46,866 nucleotides of DNA from Geminocystis sp. M7585_C2015_104 (GTDB lineage: Bacteria; Cyanobacteriota; Cyanobacteriia; Cyanobacteriales; Cyanobacteriaceae), in assembly GCA_015295805.1 (NCBI GenBank), contig DVEF01000021.1:1-46866 (forward strand). The letters are read 5' to 3'. The translations under genes were made by a program, and so were the position numbers. How positions within the stretch are numbered: position 1 is the first letter of the stretch; the number at the start of each line of letters is the position of its first letter. Positions 1 to 7,959 of the stretch are shown one piece after another. Under the pieces are notes generated by a model that did no database searches, was not told the origin of the DNA, and saw only the letters and a list, made by a program, of their open reading frames with translations.

Positions 1-86
1 AAGAAACTGCCCCCAGGGGCGGGTGGGACAGCAGGGTAAACAGGCCACAGCTGTGTGGTAATACATAAAGCTAAAGCAATTCCTCG

Positions 87-1298
87 GTGGCACTGATGGA
101 TAAATGGAATCAAGAGGACTATAATGTTCCTATTCGAGGCTTTGTGGCCTCAAAGCAGATATATTTGTTCAATGTCCTGAAAAAGCACCAATTCAGTGGG
201 GAATTACAGCTTGTAAACCCAGGAAGGGAACAGTGGCGTTTTTACCTGTACATGGGCAGGCTGATATATGGGACGGGGGGGGAACACTCCGTGAGACGTT
301 GGCGGCGGAATTTGGCGGCCTCTCTCCCCTCCATTGCTGCTGACAGGGAGTATTTGGAGCAGCAAATCCAGTCCATTTCTCCGCAAAATGTCAGGTTTTG
401 TTGGGAGTATGAGCTGTTGCGAGACTGGTTGACGGAGGGAAGGGCGGAGAGGGAGGGGGTTATGAAAATGGTTACTAATATCCTGACAGAGATATTCTTC
501 GACCTGAATCAGACGTTGGAGGTAAGTTTTTATCTTAATGATAGGACCATTGTCCCCTTAAACGAGCAAATTTTCCTGTTAGATCCCAATCCCATAATAA
601 GCTCCGCCTGGCAACAGTGGCAAAAATGGGTAGAATTGAAACTAGGAGATCGTTCCCCCAATACCGCTCCTGTCATCAAAAATCCGGAAAAACTGCAGGA
701 AAAGCTCTCTCCCAAAACCTATGGAGCCTTTAGCAGGTATTTTAACGGCCGCAACACCCTGAGGGACTTAGCCATACAATTCAAGCGGGATTTGGCTCAA
801 TTCAGCTGCTTCCTTCTTCCCTACATCGAACAGGGTTATATTGAGTTAGTTTCAGTGGCAGATTTGCCGGCACCGGTTTCCCCCCCCACGGTAGTACAGC
901 CTGATGAGGGAGAAAACGTGGCTCCTCTCATTGCCTGTATAGACGATAGTCCTCTTATTTGCGAGACTATGGCGGCCATAGCTACCAAGGCGGGTTATAA
1001 ATTCATTGGCATTAATGATCCCCTCAAGGCCATAGCCAAGGTGTTGGCCAGTAAACCCGATATCATCTTTTTGGACTTGATGATGCCCGACGCCAATGGT
1101 TTTGAGATTTGTGCCAGTCTCAGGAAGTTATCGGTATTTCGTAATACACCTATAATAATATTGACTTCCAATGATGGAATGATGGAAAGGCTGAGGAGTA
1201 AGATGAGTGGGGCATCTGAATTCATGGCCAAACCCATCAATCCGGACGAGGTTTTAGAGATTTTGAACAAATACTTATCCCCTGGCAGCAGGGGTTAG
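87..1298 (+). CDS. PatA/PixG-type response regulator (PATAN region plus C-terminal receiver)
   Basis: 403 residues from a GTG start; an in-frame ATG at 96 is an alternative and neither has a clear ribosome binding site. Residues 1-260 resemble the N-terminal region of cyanobacterial PatA, PixG and PilG regulators. Residues about 280-400 are a CheY-like receiver with the acidic pair D286/D287, phosphoacceptor D330 (FLDLMMP), a Thr in ILTS near 361 and Lys in AKP near 383, so it should be phosphorylated by a histidine kinase. In pil and pix loci such genes sit beside CheY, CheW, MCP and CheA genes. Here the next gene is a CBS protein, so this copy looks orphan on its downstream side. A perfect 6-bp GC hairpin (1279-1294) overlaps the last codons but has no T run. 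An 8-G tract (275-282) lies in the coding region. Confidence 0.85.
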   Translation: MALMDKWNQEDYNVPIRGFVASKQIYLFNVLKKHQFSGELQLVNPGREQWRFYLYMGRLIYGTGGEHSVRRWRRNLAASLPSIAADREYLEQQIQSISPQNVRFCWEYELLRDWLTEGRAEREGVMKMVTNILTEIFFDLNQTLEVSFYLNDRTIVPLNEQIFLLDPNPIISSAWQQWQKWVELKLGDRSPNTAPVIKNPEKLQEKLSPKTYGAFSRYFNGRNTLRDLAIQFKRDLAQFSCFLLPYIEQGYIELVSVADLPAPVSPPTVVQPDEGENVAPLIACIDDSPLICETMAAIATKAGYKFIGINDPLKAIAKVLASKPDIIFLDLMMPDANGFEICASLRKLSVFRNTPIIILTSNDGMMERLRSKMSGASEFMAKPINPDEVLEILNKYLSPGSRG

Positions 1299-1432
1299 GA
1301 ATTGAGAGAAGTGCTAGCCGATAATTACAGGCCTGCAGTTTACAATCATAAGGGGGGGTAGGATTCTGATAAAATGACCCTTGTTGGGGATTATAATCCT
1401 GAGCCCAAAAGATAAAAGCATAAGAAAATCTG

Positions 1433-1894
1433 ATGAGCAAAACCGTTGCCCAAGTGATGACCCCTTCCCCCATCACCGTGACACCAGAGACTCCCCTACA
1501 GGAGGCCATTGCTCTACTGGTGAAACACAAAATCAGTGGCATGCCGGTGGTAAACGCCAAGGGGGAGGTAGTGGGAGTGATTTCTGAAAGCGATCTGATG
1601 TGGAGGGAAACAGGAGTAGAGCCTCCTCCCTATATAATGATCCTGGATAGTATCATTTATCTGCAAAATCCTGCCCGTTACGAGCAACTCCTTAAAAAGG
1701 CCCTAGGGCAAACTGTTGCCGATGTCATGACACCTAATCCCATTACCGTCACCAGTAATCAGAGTGTAAAAGAGGCTGCCCGTATTCTCCACCAGAAAAA
1801 CATTCGCCGTTTGCCAGTGGTGGATGAAAACAACAGGGTAGTAGGTATAATTACCCGGGGTGATATTGTTCGCTGTCTAGCCGAATCCGAGTAA
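1433..1894 (+). CDS. twin CBS-domain protein
   Basis: 153 residues made almost entirely of two CBS motifs, at about 3-60 and 95-150, each opening with VMTP.PITV and ending in a VVGvIs/tr-D segment. A paired CBS (Bateman) module usually binds adenine nucleotides and reports energy or redox state to a partner protein. No catalytic or DNA-binding domain is attached, so it probably acts as a free-standing sensor subunit in the cytoplasm. The next gene starts 8 bases downstream on the same strand, so the two are very likely co-transcribed. Its partner cannot be read from the sequence. Confidence 0.88.
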   Translation: MSKTVAQVMTPSPITVTPETPLQEAIALLVKHKISGMPVVNAKGEVVGVISESDLMWRETGVEPPPYIMILDSIIYLQNPARYEQLLKKALGQTVADVMTPNPITVTSNQSVKEAARILHQKNIRRLPVVDENNRVVGIITRGDIVRCLAESE

Positions 1895-1901
1895 CCGAAA
1901 T

Positions 1902-2570
1902 ATGAGCATAACACCAGAAGAGGTACAAAAACTGTTGCAGTCCCAGGATTATGGGGAAAAAATTCGTGGTTTGAACCAGTTAAGGCACTTGGACATAAGT
2001 ATAGCCTACGAGCTGCTGAAACCACTGGTAAAGGACAAGAATGAAAGAGTGCGTTATGCCGCCGTTTCCCAATTGGCAATGGTGGGCAGGGCCAATCCCA
2101 CAGACTGTTTAGAATTGCTAAAGGATGTACTCTACCATGACCCGGAAGTGGATGTGAGGGCTGCGGCAGCTGATTCCCTTGCGGGTTTAGGGTTAAAGGA
2201 GGCATTTTCAGACCTAAAACAAGTATATCAACAGACAGAAGACTGGTTATTGCGGTTTAGCATCATTGCCGCCCTAGGGGAATTGGGAGTGGCGGAGGGT
2301 TTTGAGCTGTTGTTGGACGCCTTAAACTCCGGTAATCCCCTCCTCCAAACCACTGCCATTAGCGCCCTAGGGGAGTTGGGGGACAAACGGGCAGTGCCAT
2401 TTTTGCTACCCTTTGTGGAAAACAGCGACTGGCAAATCCGTTATCGTTTGACTCAGGCTTTGGGAAGACTAAAGGGGGAGGCCGGAGGAGTGGAGGTAAG
2501 GGCGGCCCTAGAAAAACTAGCCCAAGACGAGGTGGACATAATAGCCACAGAGGCGAAAAACTATCTCTGA
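1902..2570 (+). CDS. nblB: HEAT/PBS-lyase-repeat protein, NblB-like
   Basis: 222 residues of consecutive HEAT-like helical repeats (motifs such as ERVRYAAVSQLA, DVRAAAADSLAGLG, ISALGELGDKRAVP and WQIRYRLTQALGRL), with no signal peptide or membrane segment. Length, start and repeat pattern match what I recall of NblB, a relative of phycocyanobilin lyases (CpcE) that is needed for phycobilisome degradation or chromophore detachment during nutrient stress. The alternative is a generic HEAT-repeat protein of the CpcE/F superfamily, so the symbol is tentative. It follows the CBS gene by 8 bases. Its stop codon overlaps the 3' end of the convergent mreC by 10 bases. Confidence 0.72.
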   Translation: MSITPEEVQKLLQSQDYGEKIRGLNQLRHLDISIAYELLKPLVKDKNERVRYAAVSQLAMVGRANPTDCLELLKDVLYHDPEVDVRAAAADSLAGLGLKEAFSDLKQVYQQTEDWLLRFSIIAALGELGVAEGFELLLDALNSGNPLLQTTAISALGELGDKRAVPFLLPFVENSDWQIRYRLTQALGRLKGEAGGVEVRAALEKLAQDEVDIIATEAKNYL

Positions 2571-3358
2571 GAGTTGAGGGATAAGCCTTCGGGGGGGGAT
2601 TGTTCAAAAAGAGGCTGGCTTTGGGTATTAACCAATACCCAGTCTAGATAGTCCAAGGGCGCAGTAAACTCCACTTTGGCCTCAGGAGCCGGACTCTTGT
2701 TCAAGTCTACCTCTATTATTCTACCTATGGGGAGCCCAGGGGGAAAAATAGTACTAAAGTTGGAGGTAGCCACCACATCCCCTATTCTCACATCCGCCAC
2801 CTTGGCGTAGAATTCCATTATCCCTACAGAAGTGCCTTGCCCTCTTATTACCCCTTGATAACCAGTGCGAGGAAGTGTTGCTCCCACACGACTGTTGTAG
2901 TCACTGATTAACAAAACCCTACTGGTGTTGGGAGTAACACTGGTCACTCTTCCCACCAATCCTCCCACACTGGTTACCGTATTGTCCACAGAAACCCCCT
3001 TTCTACTACCTACATCGATGGTGATAATCTGCCACCAGGCGTCGGCACTTCTGGCAATTACCCTGGCAGGGAGGAGGGGTGCGGCGGATTTTTGTTGATA
3101 TTTGATTATCTGTCTGAGAGTTTGGTTTTCCCTCTCCAGAATTTCAATTTTCTGGTTTAACTCCTGGATAGTTCTTTCCTGGTACAGTGCCTGACGATCT
3201 ACCACAGGAGAAGACAACCAGGAGGGGTATATGAGGGACAACAACTCAGTTAAAAACCAACCATTATGCACGTAGACTAGCCAGGTGACGGCCACACTGA
3301 CTAATCCCCAAAAAATCTGGCCTCCGTATCTTTGCCACCAACGGGAGATGACTTTCAA
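2561..3358 (-). CDS. mreC: rod shape-determining protein MreC
   Basis: 265 residues with family architecture: short cytoplasmic N terminus, one membrane segment at about 13-31, a coiled coil at about 55-90 (QALYQERTIQELNQ... leading into QTLRQIIKYQQ), then a periplasmic beta-rich region with typical GSRKGVSVDNTVTSVGGLVGRV and IGDVVATSNFSTIFPPGLPIG segments. MreC links cytoplasmic MreB filaments to the peptidoglycan elongation machinery. In many bacteria it lies in an mreBCD operon. Here it follows ruvB by 51 bases and its downstream side meets a convergent gene, so neither mreB nor mreD is adjacent. An 8-base C tract (8 G on the + strand, 2591-2598) lies near its 3' end. Confidence 0.93.
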   Translation of the reverse strand: MKVISRWWQRYGGQIFWGLVSVAVTWLVYVHNGWFLTELLSLIYPSWLSSPVVDRQALYQERTIQELNQKIEILERENQTLRQIIKYQQKSAAPLLPARVIARSADAWWQIITIDVGSRKGVSVDNTVTSVGGLVGRVTSVTPNTSRVLLISDYNSRVGATLPRTGYQGVIRGQGTSVGIMEFYAKVADVRIGDVVATSNFSTIFPPGLPIGRIIEVDLNKSPAPEAKVEFTAPLDYLDWVLVNTQSQPLFEQSPPEGLSLNSQR

Positions 3359-3409
3359 TCTGCAAAACGGGAACTTCCAACTTATGGACGATTGTACATT
3401 ATAGTAAAG

Positions 3410-4489
3410 TTAGCTCCATGAACTCATATGTTTATACGCCTTTTCCGTGACCAACCTCCCCCTGGGGGTTCGGAGGATGAAACCTAGTTGTAGTAAATAG
3501 GGCTCACAGACCTCCTCAATGGTCTTAGCATCCTCCCCCATGGTGGCGGCAAGGGCATCTAGTCCCACAGGACCTCCTTGAAATTGGTTTATGATAGTGG
3601 AAAGAAGAAGACGGTCAGTGGTGTCCAAGCCGAGGGGGTCGATGCCGTAGACAGCCGCTGCCTCCTCTACAATTTCAGAGGTGATGACGGCCCGTCCTAC
3701 CACAAGGGCATAGTCTCTTATTCTTCTCAAGAGACGGTTAGCAACACGGGGTGTTCCCCTAGACCTACAAGCGATGGCTTCAGCACCCCCGTCGTCCAGA
3801 CAGAGACGGAGAATTTTGGCAGATCGCAAGACAATCTCTTTTAGTTCCTCCGGCTGGTAGAAATGCAGTCGTTGGATTAGGCCAAAACGTTCTCTCAGAG
3901 GGGATGTCAAGGCGCCAATTTTGGTAGTGGCCCCGACAATGGTAAAGGGAGGTAGAGAGATACTTCCGATCCTTGCCCCTTGCTTCTTGCCAATAGTAAT
4001 ATCCAGACGTCTATCCTCCATTGCCGGGTATAGTATTTCTTCCGTTTGCCGGTGCAGACGATGAATTTCATCAATGAAGAGAATATCCCCCGGTTGCAGC
4101 GTCAGTAAAAGGCCGATAATATCACGGGGTCGTTCTAGCGCTACCGCTGTAGTAACTTTGCAATTAACCCCCATTTCCGCAGCCAAAATCAGGGACAGGG
4201 TAGTTTTGCCTAGCCCTGGGGGGCCATATAGTAAAATGTGTTCCAGTGGTTCGTTCCTCTGCTTGGCCGCCGTCATAGCAATTTCCAGTATTCTTTTTAG
4301 TTCCTTTTGTCCTACATATTCTGCCAGTGTGCGGGGGCGGATTTTCTCTTCACTCTCGTTTTCCCTTAAGTCTTCTTCTAGGATTTCTGGCCTAGCAATA
4401 CTGTTGGCCTTTCCCATCCGTTGTAGTGGCAGACGATTATGACTGTTTTCCCCACCAGCCCTTCTAATTGCCATTGACTCTTCCCACAA
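3410..4489 (-). CDS. ruvB: Holliday junction branch migration helicase RuvB
   Basis: 359 residues. AAA+ ATPase with Walker A GPPGLGKT at 89-96, Walker B/DEIH at 140-143, an arginine-finger region TSPLRERFG at about 195-203, and the C-terminal winged-helix part ([34 protein letters not shown]). RuvB hexamers drive branch migration with RuvA during recombinational repair. The N-terminal 40 residues are an unconserved extension, typical of cyanobacterial RuvB. The start could be ATG 4489 or the Met six codons in (4474). It is the likely promoter-proximal gene of a ruvB-mreC unit. Confidence 0.96.
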   Translation of the reverse strand: MWEESMAIRRAGGENSHNRLPLQRMGKANSIARPEILEEDLRENESEEKIRPRTLAEYVGQKELKRILEIAMTAAKQRNEPLEHILLYGPPGLGKTTLSLILAAEMGVNCKVTTAVALERPRDIIGLLLTLQPGDILFIDEIHRLHRQTEEILYPAMEDRRLDITIGKKQGARIGSISLPPFTIVGATTKIGALTSPLRERFGLIQRLHFYQPEELKEIVLRSAKILRLCLDDGGAEAIACRSRGTPRVANRLLRRIRDYALVVGRAVITSEIVEEAAAVYGIDPLGLDTTDRLLLSTIINQFQGGPVGLDALAATMGEDAKTIEEVCEPYLLQLGFILRTPRGRLVTEKAYKHMSSWS

Positions 4490-4568
4490 TCCTCCCTATT
4501 TATCCTATCCATTTTCGGGGGGGACTGCACGGCGCTAGTTTGTATTCTACTCACATCGAAAGTATTGT

Positions 4569-4604
4569 AAAAAAAAACTTGAACCCGCATTGGAAACAGG
4601 TTCA
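4569..4604 (-). terminator. Rho-independent terminator downstream of ycf54
   Basis: Read on the minus strand, an 8-bp stem TGAACCTG/CGGGTTCA (one G-T pair) with a 9-base loop is followed after two bases by nine consecutive T. It lies 27 bases past the ycf54 stop codon and ends that minus-strand unit before ruvB. Confidence 0.85.
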
Positions 4605-4630
4605 GGATTACATAACCACTCTGTTATATG

Positions 4631-4960
4631 TTACTGCCTAGCTAAAGAGGCAAGGGGATCAGGAATGGTGGGGCTAGGGGCTTCAAACTTGCCCTTGATG
4701 ACGTATTCCAAACGTAGCTTCAGAAAGGTTATAAATTGTTCGTTCAAAGAAACCACTGCAGCTGTCGGCTGTGGGCACTTGGCCTTGATTTCCTTAAACT
4801 CAGGCGCCTCCAAAAAGGCCGGTTGTCTGATAAACCAGAAATCTATTGGCTTATTCTTATCTCGGTAGTCTCTTTCCCTTTCTTTCAGGACTTCGTGCAG
4901 ATTTTCATCGTCGCTGGTGAGGAACTTCTCACTGGCTAGAATGTAGTGGTAAGTGGGCAT
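4631..4960 (-). CDS. ycf54: Ycf54 family protein (Mg-protoporphyrin monomethyl ester cyclase factor)
   Basis: 109 residues with the conserved run of the Ycf54/DUF2488 family: YHYILASEKFL at the start, then IDFWFIRQPAFLEAPEF, IKAKCPQPTAAVVS, FITFLKLRLEYV and EAPSPTIPDPLASL. In Synechocystis, Ycf54 (Slr1780) is needed for assembly or activity of the oxidative cyclase that closes the fifth ring of chlorophyll. Length matches the family (about 105 residues). The start has a purine-rich site (AAGAGGA) seven bases upstream. It is 93 bases downstream of pdxJ on the same strand. A strong terminator follows. Confidence 0.93.
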   Translation of the reverse strand: MPTYHYILASEKFLTSDDENLHEVLKERERDYRDKNKPIDFWFIRQPAFLEAPEFKEIKAKCPQPTAAVVSLNEQFITFLKLRLEYVIKGKFEAPSPTIPDPLASLARQ

Positions 4961-5020
4961 AGTTTTTCCTCTTAAGATAGATAACTTATAAGCAATCTTT
5001 AAAATTCCTTTTAAGAAACA

Positions 5021-5049
5021 ATTATAATAATAACATAGCTTATGGGTAA
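5021..5049 (-). promoter_or_regulatory. candidate promoter for ycf54
   Basis: On the minus strand a perfect TATAAT lies at 5026-5021, with a weak TTACCC box 17 bases upstream (5049-5044). It is about 60 bases before the ycf54 start. The -35 match is poor, so this may only supplement transcription from pdxJ. Confidence 0.35.
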
Positions 5050-5053
5050 TAAA

Positions 5054-5776
5054 CTAGAGTTGATTTCTCATGGCCAATTTCATTTCCCGCACGGCCCTTT
5101 CCAATCCCACCAAGACGGCACGACTGATAATACTATGGCCGATGTTCAACTCTTCAATGCCCTCAATACAGGCGACAGGATAGACATTCCAGTAGGTAAG
5201 ACCATGGCCAGCATTGACCCTTAGGCCCAAATCTCTAGCCATTTTAGTGCCCTCTTGCAGAATTTTCAACTCTTTCATGCGAGTGGCCTCGTCTTTTGCC
5301 TCTGCATATCTACCGGTGTGTAGTTCAATAAATTGGGCTTTAGTCTTAGCCGCCGCTTCTATTTGGGCAGGATCAGCGTCAATAAACCAACTGACGGGGA
5401 TGCCCGCACTTTGTAACCTGTCTACCACATCTTTGAAGCGTTCTAAGTTGTTGACTATATCAATACCCCCCTCTGTAGTGATTTCTTCTCTTCTTTCGGG
5501 CACCAGGGTAACATAGTCGGGTTTTATGTCCAGGGCGATGGCGATCATTTCCTCAGTGGGGGCCATTTCCAGGTTAAGATGGGTGCGGACTGTTTGTCGT
5601 AGCAGTCTCACATCCCTTTCTTGAATATGACGACGATCCTCCCGTAAATGGGTGGTAATGCCATCGGCGCCTCCCAATTCTGCCAAGACGGCTGCTGCCA
5701 CGGGATCTGGTTCTACTGTGCGTCTAGCCTGCCTAAGGGTAGCCACGTGGTCGATATTTACGCCTAGGGTTAACAA
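5054..5776 (-). CDS. pdxJ: pyridoxine 5'-phosphate synthase PdxJ
   Basis: 240 residues, the usual length. PdxJ condenses 1-deoxyxylulose 5-phosphate with 3-amino-1-hydroxyacetone 1-phosphate in DXP-dependent vitamin B6 synthesis. Visible motifs are [15 protein letters not shown] at the N terminus, [32 protein letters not shown] and [13 protein letters not shown]. The start codon is TTG: the protein aligns with the family from its first residue, and a strong AGGAGG site lies 5 bases upstream, so no ATG is needed. The G-rich + strand tract at 5806-5843 sits just upstream of the leader. Confidence 0.96.
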   Translation of the reverse strand: MLTLGVNIDHVATLRQARRTVEPDPVAAAVLAELGGADGITTHLREDRRHIQERDVRLLRQTVRTHLNLEMAPTEEMIAIALDIKPDYVTLVPERREEITTEGGIDIVNNLERFKDVVDRLQSAGIPVSWFIDADPAQIEAAAKTKAQFIELHTGRYAEAKDEATRMKELKILQEGTKMARDLGLRVNAGHGLTYWNVYPVACIEGIEELNIGHSIISRAVLVGLERAVREMKLAMRNQL

Positions 5777-5781
5777 TTTTT

Positions 5782-5787
5782 CCTCCT
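5782..5787 (-). promoter_or_regulatory. pdxJ: ribosome binding site fixing the TTG start of pdxJ
   Basis: AGGAGG on the minus strand, 5 bases before the TTG at 5776. It is a near-perfect complement to the 16S tail and supports TTG as the true initiation codon. Confidence 0.8.
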
Positions 5788-5805
5788 TTTTCTTGCCTAA
5801 TATTA

Positions 5806-5843
5806 GGGATTAGGGGATAGGGGGCAGGATAAAGGGGGTGGGG
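5806..5843 (+). repeat. G-rich tract between pdxJ and a small gene (G-quadruplex-capable)
   Basis: Five G runs in 38 bases (GGG at 5806, GGGG at 5813, GGGGG at 5820, GGGGG at 5834, GGGG at 5840), separated by short ATTA/ATA-type spacers. Similar tracts occur at 31996-32021 and, on the other strand, at 37105-37128. Confidence 0.7.
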
Positions 5844-5854
5844 TTTATTTTATT

Positions 5855-5998
5855 TTACTTATTATTGTTAACGGTTTTCAGCCGTTGGAGTAACAGTTCT
5901 ACTTCTGCCTCCAGACTCATGTATTTTAACTGTTGTTCTGTCTTATACACCCTTTTTTGTAAAACCTCTTTGTAGCTATTTTGTATTCCGTTTTTCAT
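5855..5998 (-). CDS. small conserved-looking basic protein of unknown function
   Basis: 47 residues starting MKNGIQNSYKEVLQKR and ending LEAEVELLLQRLKTVNN. The sequence is helical and charged, with heptad-like leucine spacing, and has no membrane segment. The frame stays open 40 codons further upstream, but that extension is phenylalanine- and leucine-rich with no protein-like pattern and runs into the ndhH start, so the Met at 5998 is preferred. No convincing ribosome binding site is visible. It lies upstream of pdxJ on the same strand. I do not recognise a function. Confidence 0.45.
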   Translation of the reverse strand: MKNGIQNSYKEVLQKRVYKTEQQLKYMSLEAEVELLLQRLKTVNNNK

Positions 5999-6111
5999 AT
6001 ATGAGTGAGTATTTATGCTTAGGATTAAAAGCTCAAATAATAGATTGTAACGGAAAAGAAAAGGATTGTGGTAATCTAGGGAAAAGATTAAAAAGGTAGT
6101 AGAGAGGGAAA

Positions 6112-7296
6112 ATGGCAAGAATAGAGACTAGAACGGACCCCATGGTGATAAATATGGGGCCGCACCACCCCTCAATGCACGGGGTGTTAAGACTAATAGT
6201 CACCCTGGACGGAGAGGAAGTAATTGATTGTGAGCCGGTTATTGGCTATTTACACCGGGGAATGGAAAAAATAGCCGAAAATCGGACTAATATAATGTTT
6301 GTCCCCTATGTGAGCCGTTGGGACTATGCAGCAGGAATGTTTAACGAGGCTATCACGGTAAACGCCCCGGAGAAACTAGCGGATATTAAGGTGCCAAAAC
6401 GGGCTCAGTACATCCGCGTAATCATGTTGGAGTTAAACCGTATTGCCAATCACCTGCTGTGGTTAGGACCATTTTTGGCAGATGTAGGGGCACAAACCCC
6501 CTTTTTCTACATCTTCCGGGAAAGAGAAATGATTTACGACCTGTGGGAAGCCGCCACGGGGATGCGTTTGATCAACAACAACTACTTTCGTATTGGGGGT
6601 GTAGCTGCTGACCTGCCCTATGGTTGGGTAGACAAGTGTGAAGACTTTTGTAGGTACTTCCTACCCAAGGTGGACGAGTATGAGCGTCTAATTACTAATA
6701 ACCCCATTTTCCGGAGAAGGGTAGAGGGAGTGGGTGTTATTACCAGGGAACAAGCTATCAACTGGGGCCTGTCTGGGCCAATGTTAAGGGCTAGTGGCGT
6801 AAAATGGGACCTCCGCAAAGTAGACCATTATGAGTGTTATGATGACTTCGATTGGGAAGTCCAATGGGAAACGGCAGGGGATTGTCTAGCCCGTTATTTG
6901 GTCAGAATTCGAGAGATGCGAGAGTCCACCAAAATCATACTACAAGCCCTGAAAAATCTGCCCGGTGGCCCCTATGAGAATTTGGAAGCCAAACGGATGA
7001 TGGAAGGGAAAAAGTCCAAATGGTATGACTTCGACTACCAGTATATTGCCAAGAAAATCCCCCCCACCTTTAAGATCCCAAAAGGAGAACACTACGTCCG
7101 TCTGGAAAGCGGGAAAGGGGAGTTGGGAGTGTTTATAATTGGTAATGACGACGTGTTTCCATGGCGTTTCAAGATAAGAGCCCCTGACTTCAACAACCTA
7201 CAGATATTGCCCCATATCCTCCGTGGGGTGAAAGTGGCCGACATCATGGCTATTCTGGGCAGTGTTGATATTATCATGGGCTCAGTAGATCGCTAG
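6112..7296 (+). CDS. ndhH: NAD(P)H-quinone oxidoreductase subunit H (NDH-1)
   Basis: 394 residues, the exact cyanobacterial/plastid length. It is the 49-kDa/NuoD-type subunit in the connecting module of NDH-1, next to the plastoquinone site. Hallmarks are [14 protein letters not shown] near the N terminus, [34 protein letters not shown] and the C-terminal [18 protein letters not shown]. In cyanobacteria NDH-1 serves respiration, cyclic electron flow and CO2 uptake. Start ATG 6112 is preceded by GAGAGGGAAA. An 8-bp hairpin (7316-7340) lies after the stop. Confidence 0.98.
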   Translation: MARIETRTDPMVINMGPHHPSMHGVLRLIVTLDGEEVIDCEPVIGYLHRGMEKIAENRTNIMFVPYVSRWDYAAGMFNEAITVNAPEKLADIKVPKRAQYIRVIMLELNRIANHLLWLGPFLADVGAQTPFFYIFREREMIYDLWEAATGMRLINNNYFRIGGVAADLPYGWVDKCEDFCRYFLPKVDEYERLITNNPIFRRRVEGVGVITREQAINWGLSGPMLRASGVKWDLRKVDHYECYDDFDWEVQWETAGDCLARYLVRIREMRESTKIILQALKNLPGGPYENLEAKRMMEGKKSKWYDFDYQYIAKKIPPTFKIPKGEHYVRLESGKGELGVFIIGNDDVFPWRFKIRAPDFNNLQILPHILRGVKVADIMAILGSVDIIMGSVDR

Positions 7297-7315
7297 AAGT
7301 TGGCACACACAAAAG

Positions 7316-7340
7316 GGGGCTATACTAAAAAAATAGCCCC
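7316..7340 (+). terminator. hairpin after ndhH, possible 3' end
   Basis: GGGGCTAT and ATAGCCCC form a perfect 8-bp stem around a 9-base A-rich loop, 19 bases after the ndhH stop codon and before the next gene at 7358. No T run follows on either strand, so it may be an mRNA stability or processing element instead of a classical terminator. Confidence 0.5.
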
Positions 7341-7357
7341 TCCACATAGGGAAGACT

Positions 7358-7891
7358 ATGAGTCAGAAAATTGTTTGGGATAGCAACAGCAATGAAATAG
7401 ACAACCCCACAAATCTGGGGCTAATCAGGGAATGGTGGGAGAATCTAAATCGTCAGAAAATCCTGCAGGCCCAAAGGATAATACCCCCTGGGGCCAGTAT
7501 TGACCAGTTGGACTGGGATACCAAACAAAGATTCGACCAAGAGTATATTCTCTTGTCCCCCCAAATTAGGGGTATAACTGTATATGGTACGCCAGAAGGA
7601 CAAGCCCAGGAATTTGGCTATACTGCCCGTAGACTGGAATTGGATCTAGACAATAAGAGTCTGAGTGTCTATTTGCAATCTCAGCCTGATACGGTTATTC
7701 GTTTTTCTCTAGTGACAACGAGATACGAAAGAATTACACTAAAAGATGTAGAAATAGGGGCAACAAGAGAAGGCTCAGACCTTGTACTATCAGTAAGGGA
7801 TAAGGACAAGAAAATAGAAATAGTCTTCGGTATCAACACTGGACAACAAGATTATCTTCTTTCACGGCTAAAAGAAATACAGGAAAGTTAA
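7358..7891 (+). CDS. conserved-looking hypothetical protein between ndhH and ndhF
   Basis: 177 residues, soluble, no signal peptide. It has a Trp-rich N terminus (IVWDSNSNEIDNP, IREWWENLNRQ) and a beta-strand-rich second half (ARRLELDLDNKSLSVYLQSQ, LKDVEIGATREGSDLVLSVRDK). A small region, PPGASIDQLDWDTKQRFDQEYI, could be a short helical module. I do not recognise a family. Its place between two NDH-1 subunit genes on the same strand makes a role in NDH-1 biogenesis or regulation possible, but nothing in the sequence proves it. Confidence 0.75.
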   Translation: MSQKIVWDSNSNEIDNPTNLGLIREWWENLNRQKILQAQRIIPPGASIDQLDWDTKQRFDQEYILLSPQIRGITVYGTPEGQAQEFGYTARRLELDLDNKSLSVYLQSQPDTVIRFSLVTTRYERITLKDVEIGATREGSDLVLSVRDKDKKIEIVFGINTGQQDYLLSRLKEIQES

Positions 7892-7959
7892 TGTTAAGAG
7901 GGGATTTTCTGACTTACAATCAATTGTCTGAAAAATAACTCATCAAATAGTCGACTGGC

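Noticed and set aside
1-86. GC-rich, structured-looking 5' edge that might be the end of an RNA gene
   Set aside because: It has small inverted repeats (CCCCAGGGG; CCACAGCTGTG) but matches no RNase P, tmRNA, SRP or 6S element I know; too short to judge.
1392-1397. TATAAT before the CBS gene
   Set aside because: No recognisable -35 hexamer at 16-18 bases upstream, so it is not listed as a promoter.
1902-2570. repeated GCCCTAGGGGAATTGGG-like strings as a DNA repeat
   Set aside because: They are codons for the conserved ALGELG unit of the HEAT repeats.
4569-4660. tRNA-like segment (GGTTCAAG and AGTGGTTA strings on the minus strand)
   Set aside because: No acceptor stem or anticodon arm can be formed. 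The GGTTC element is one arm of a clear terminator stem followed by nine T.
5999-6118. 40-codon upstream extension of the small gene at 5855-5998
   Set aside because: Low-complexity Phe/Leu-rich frame that overlaps the ndhH start; AT-rich DNA explains it.
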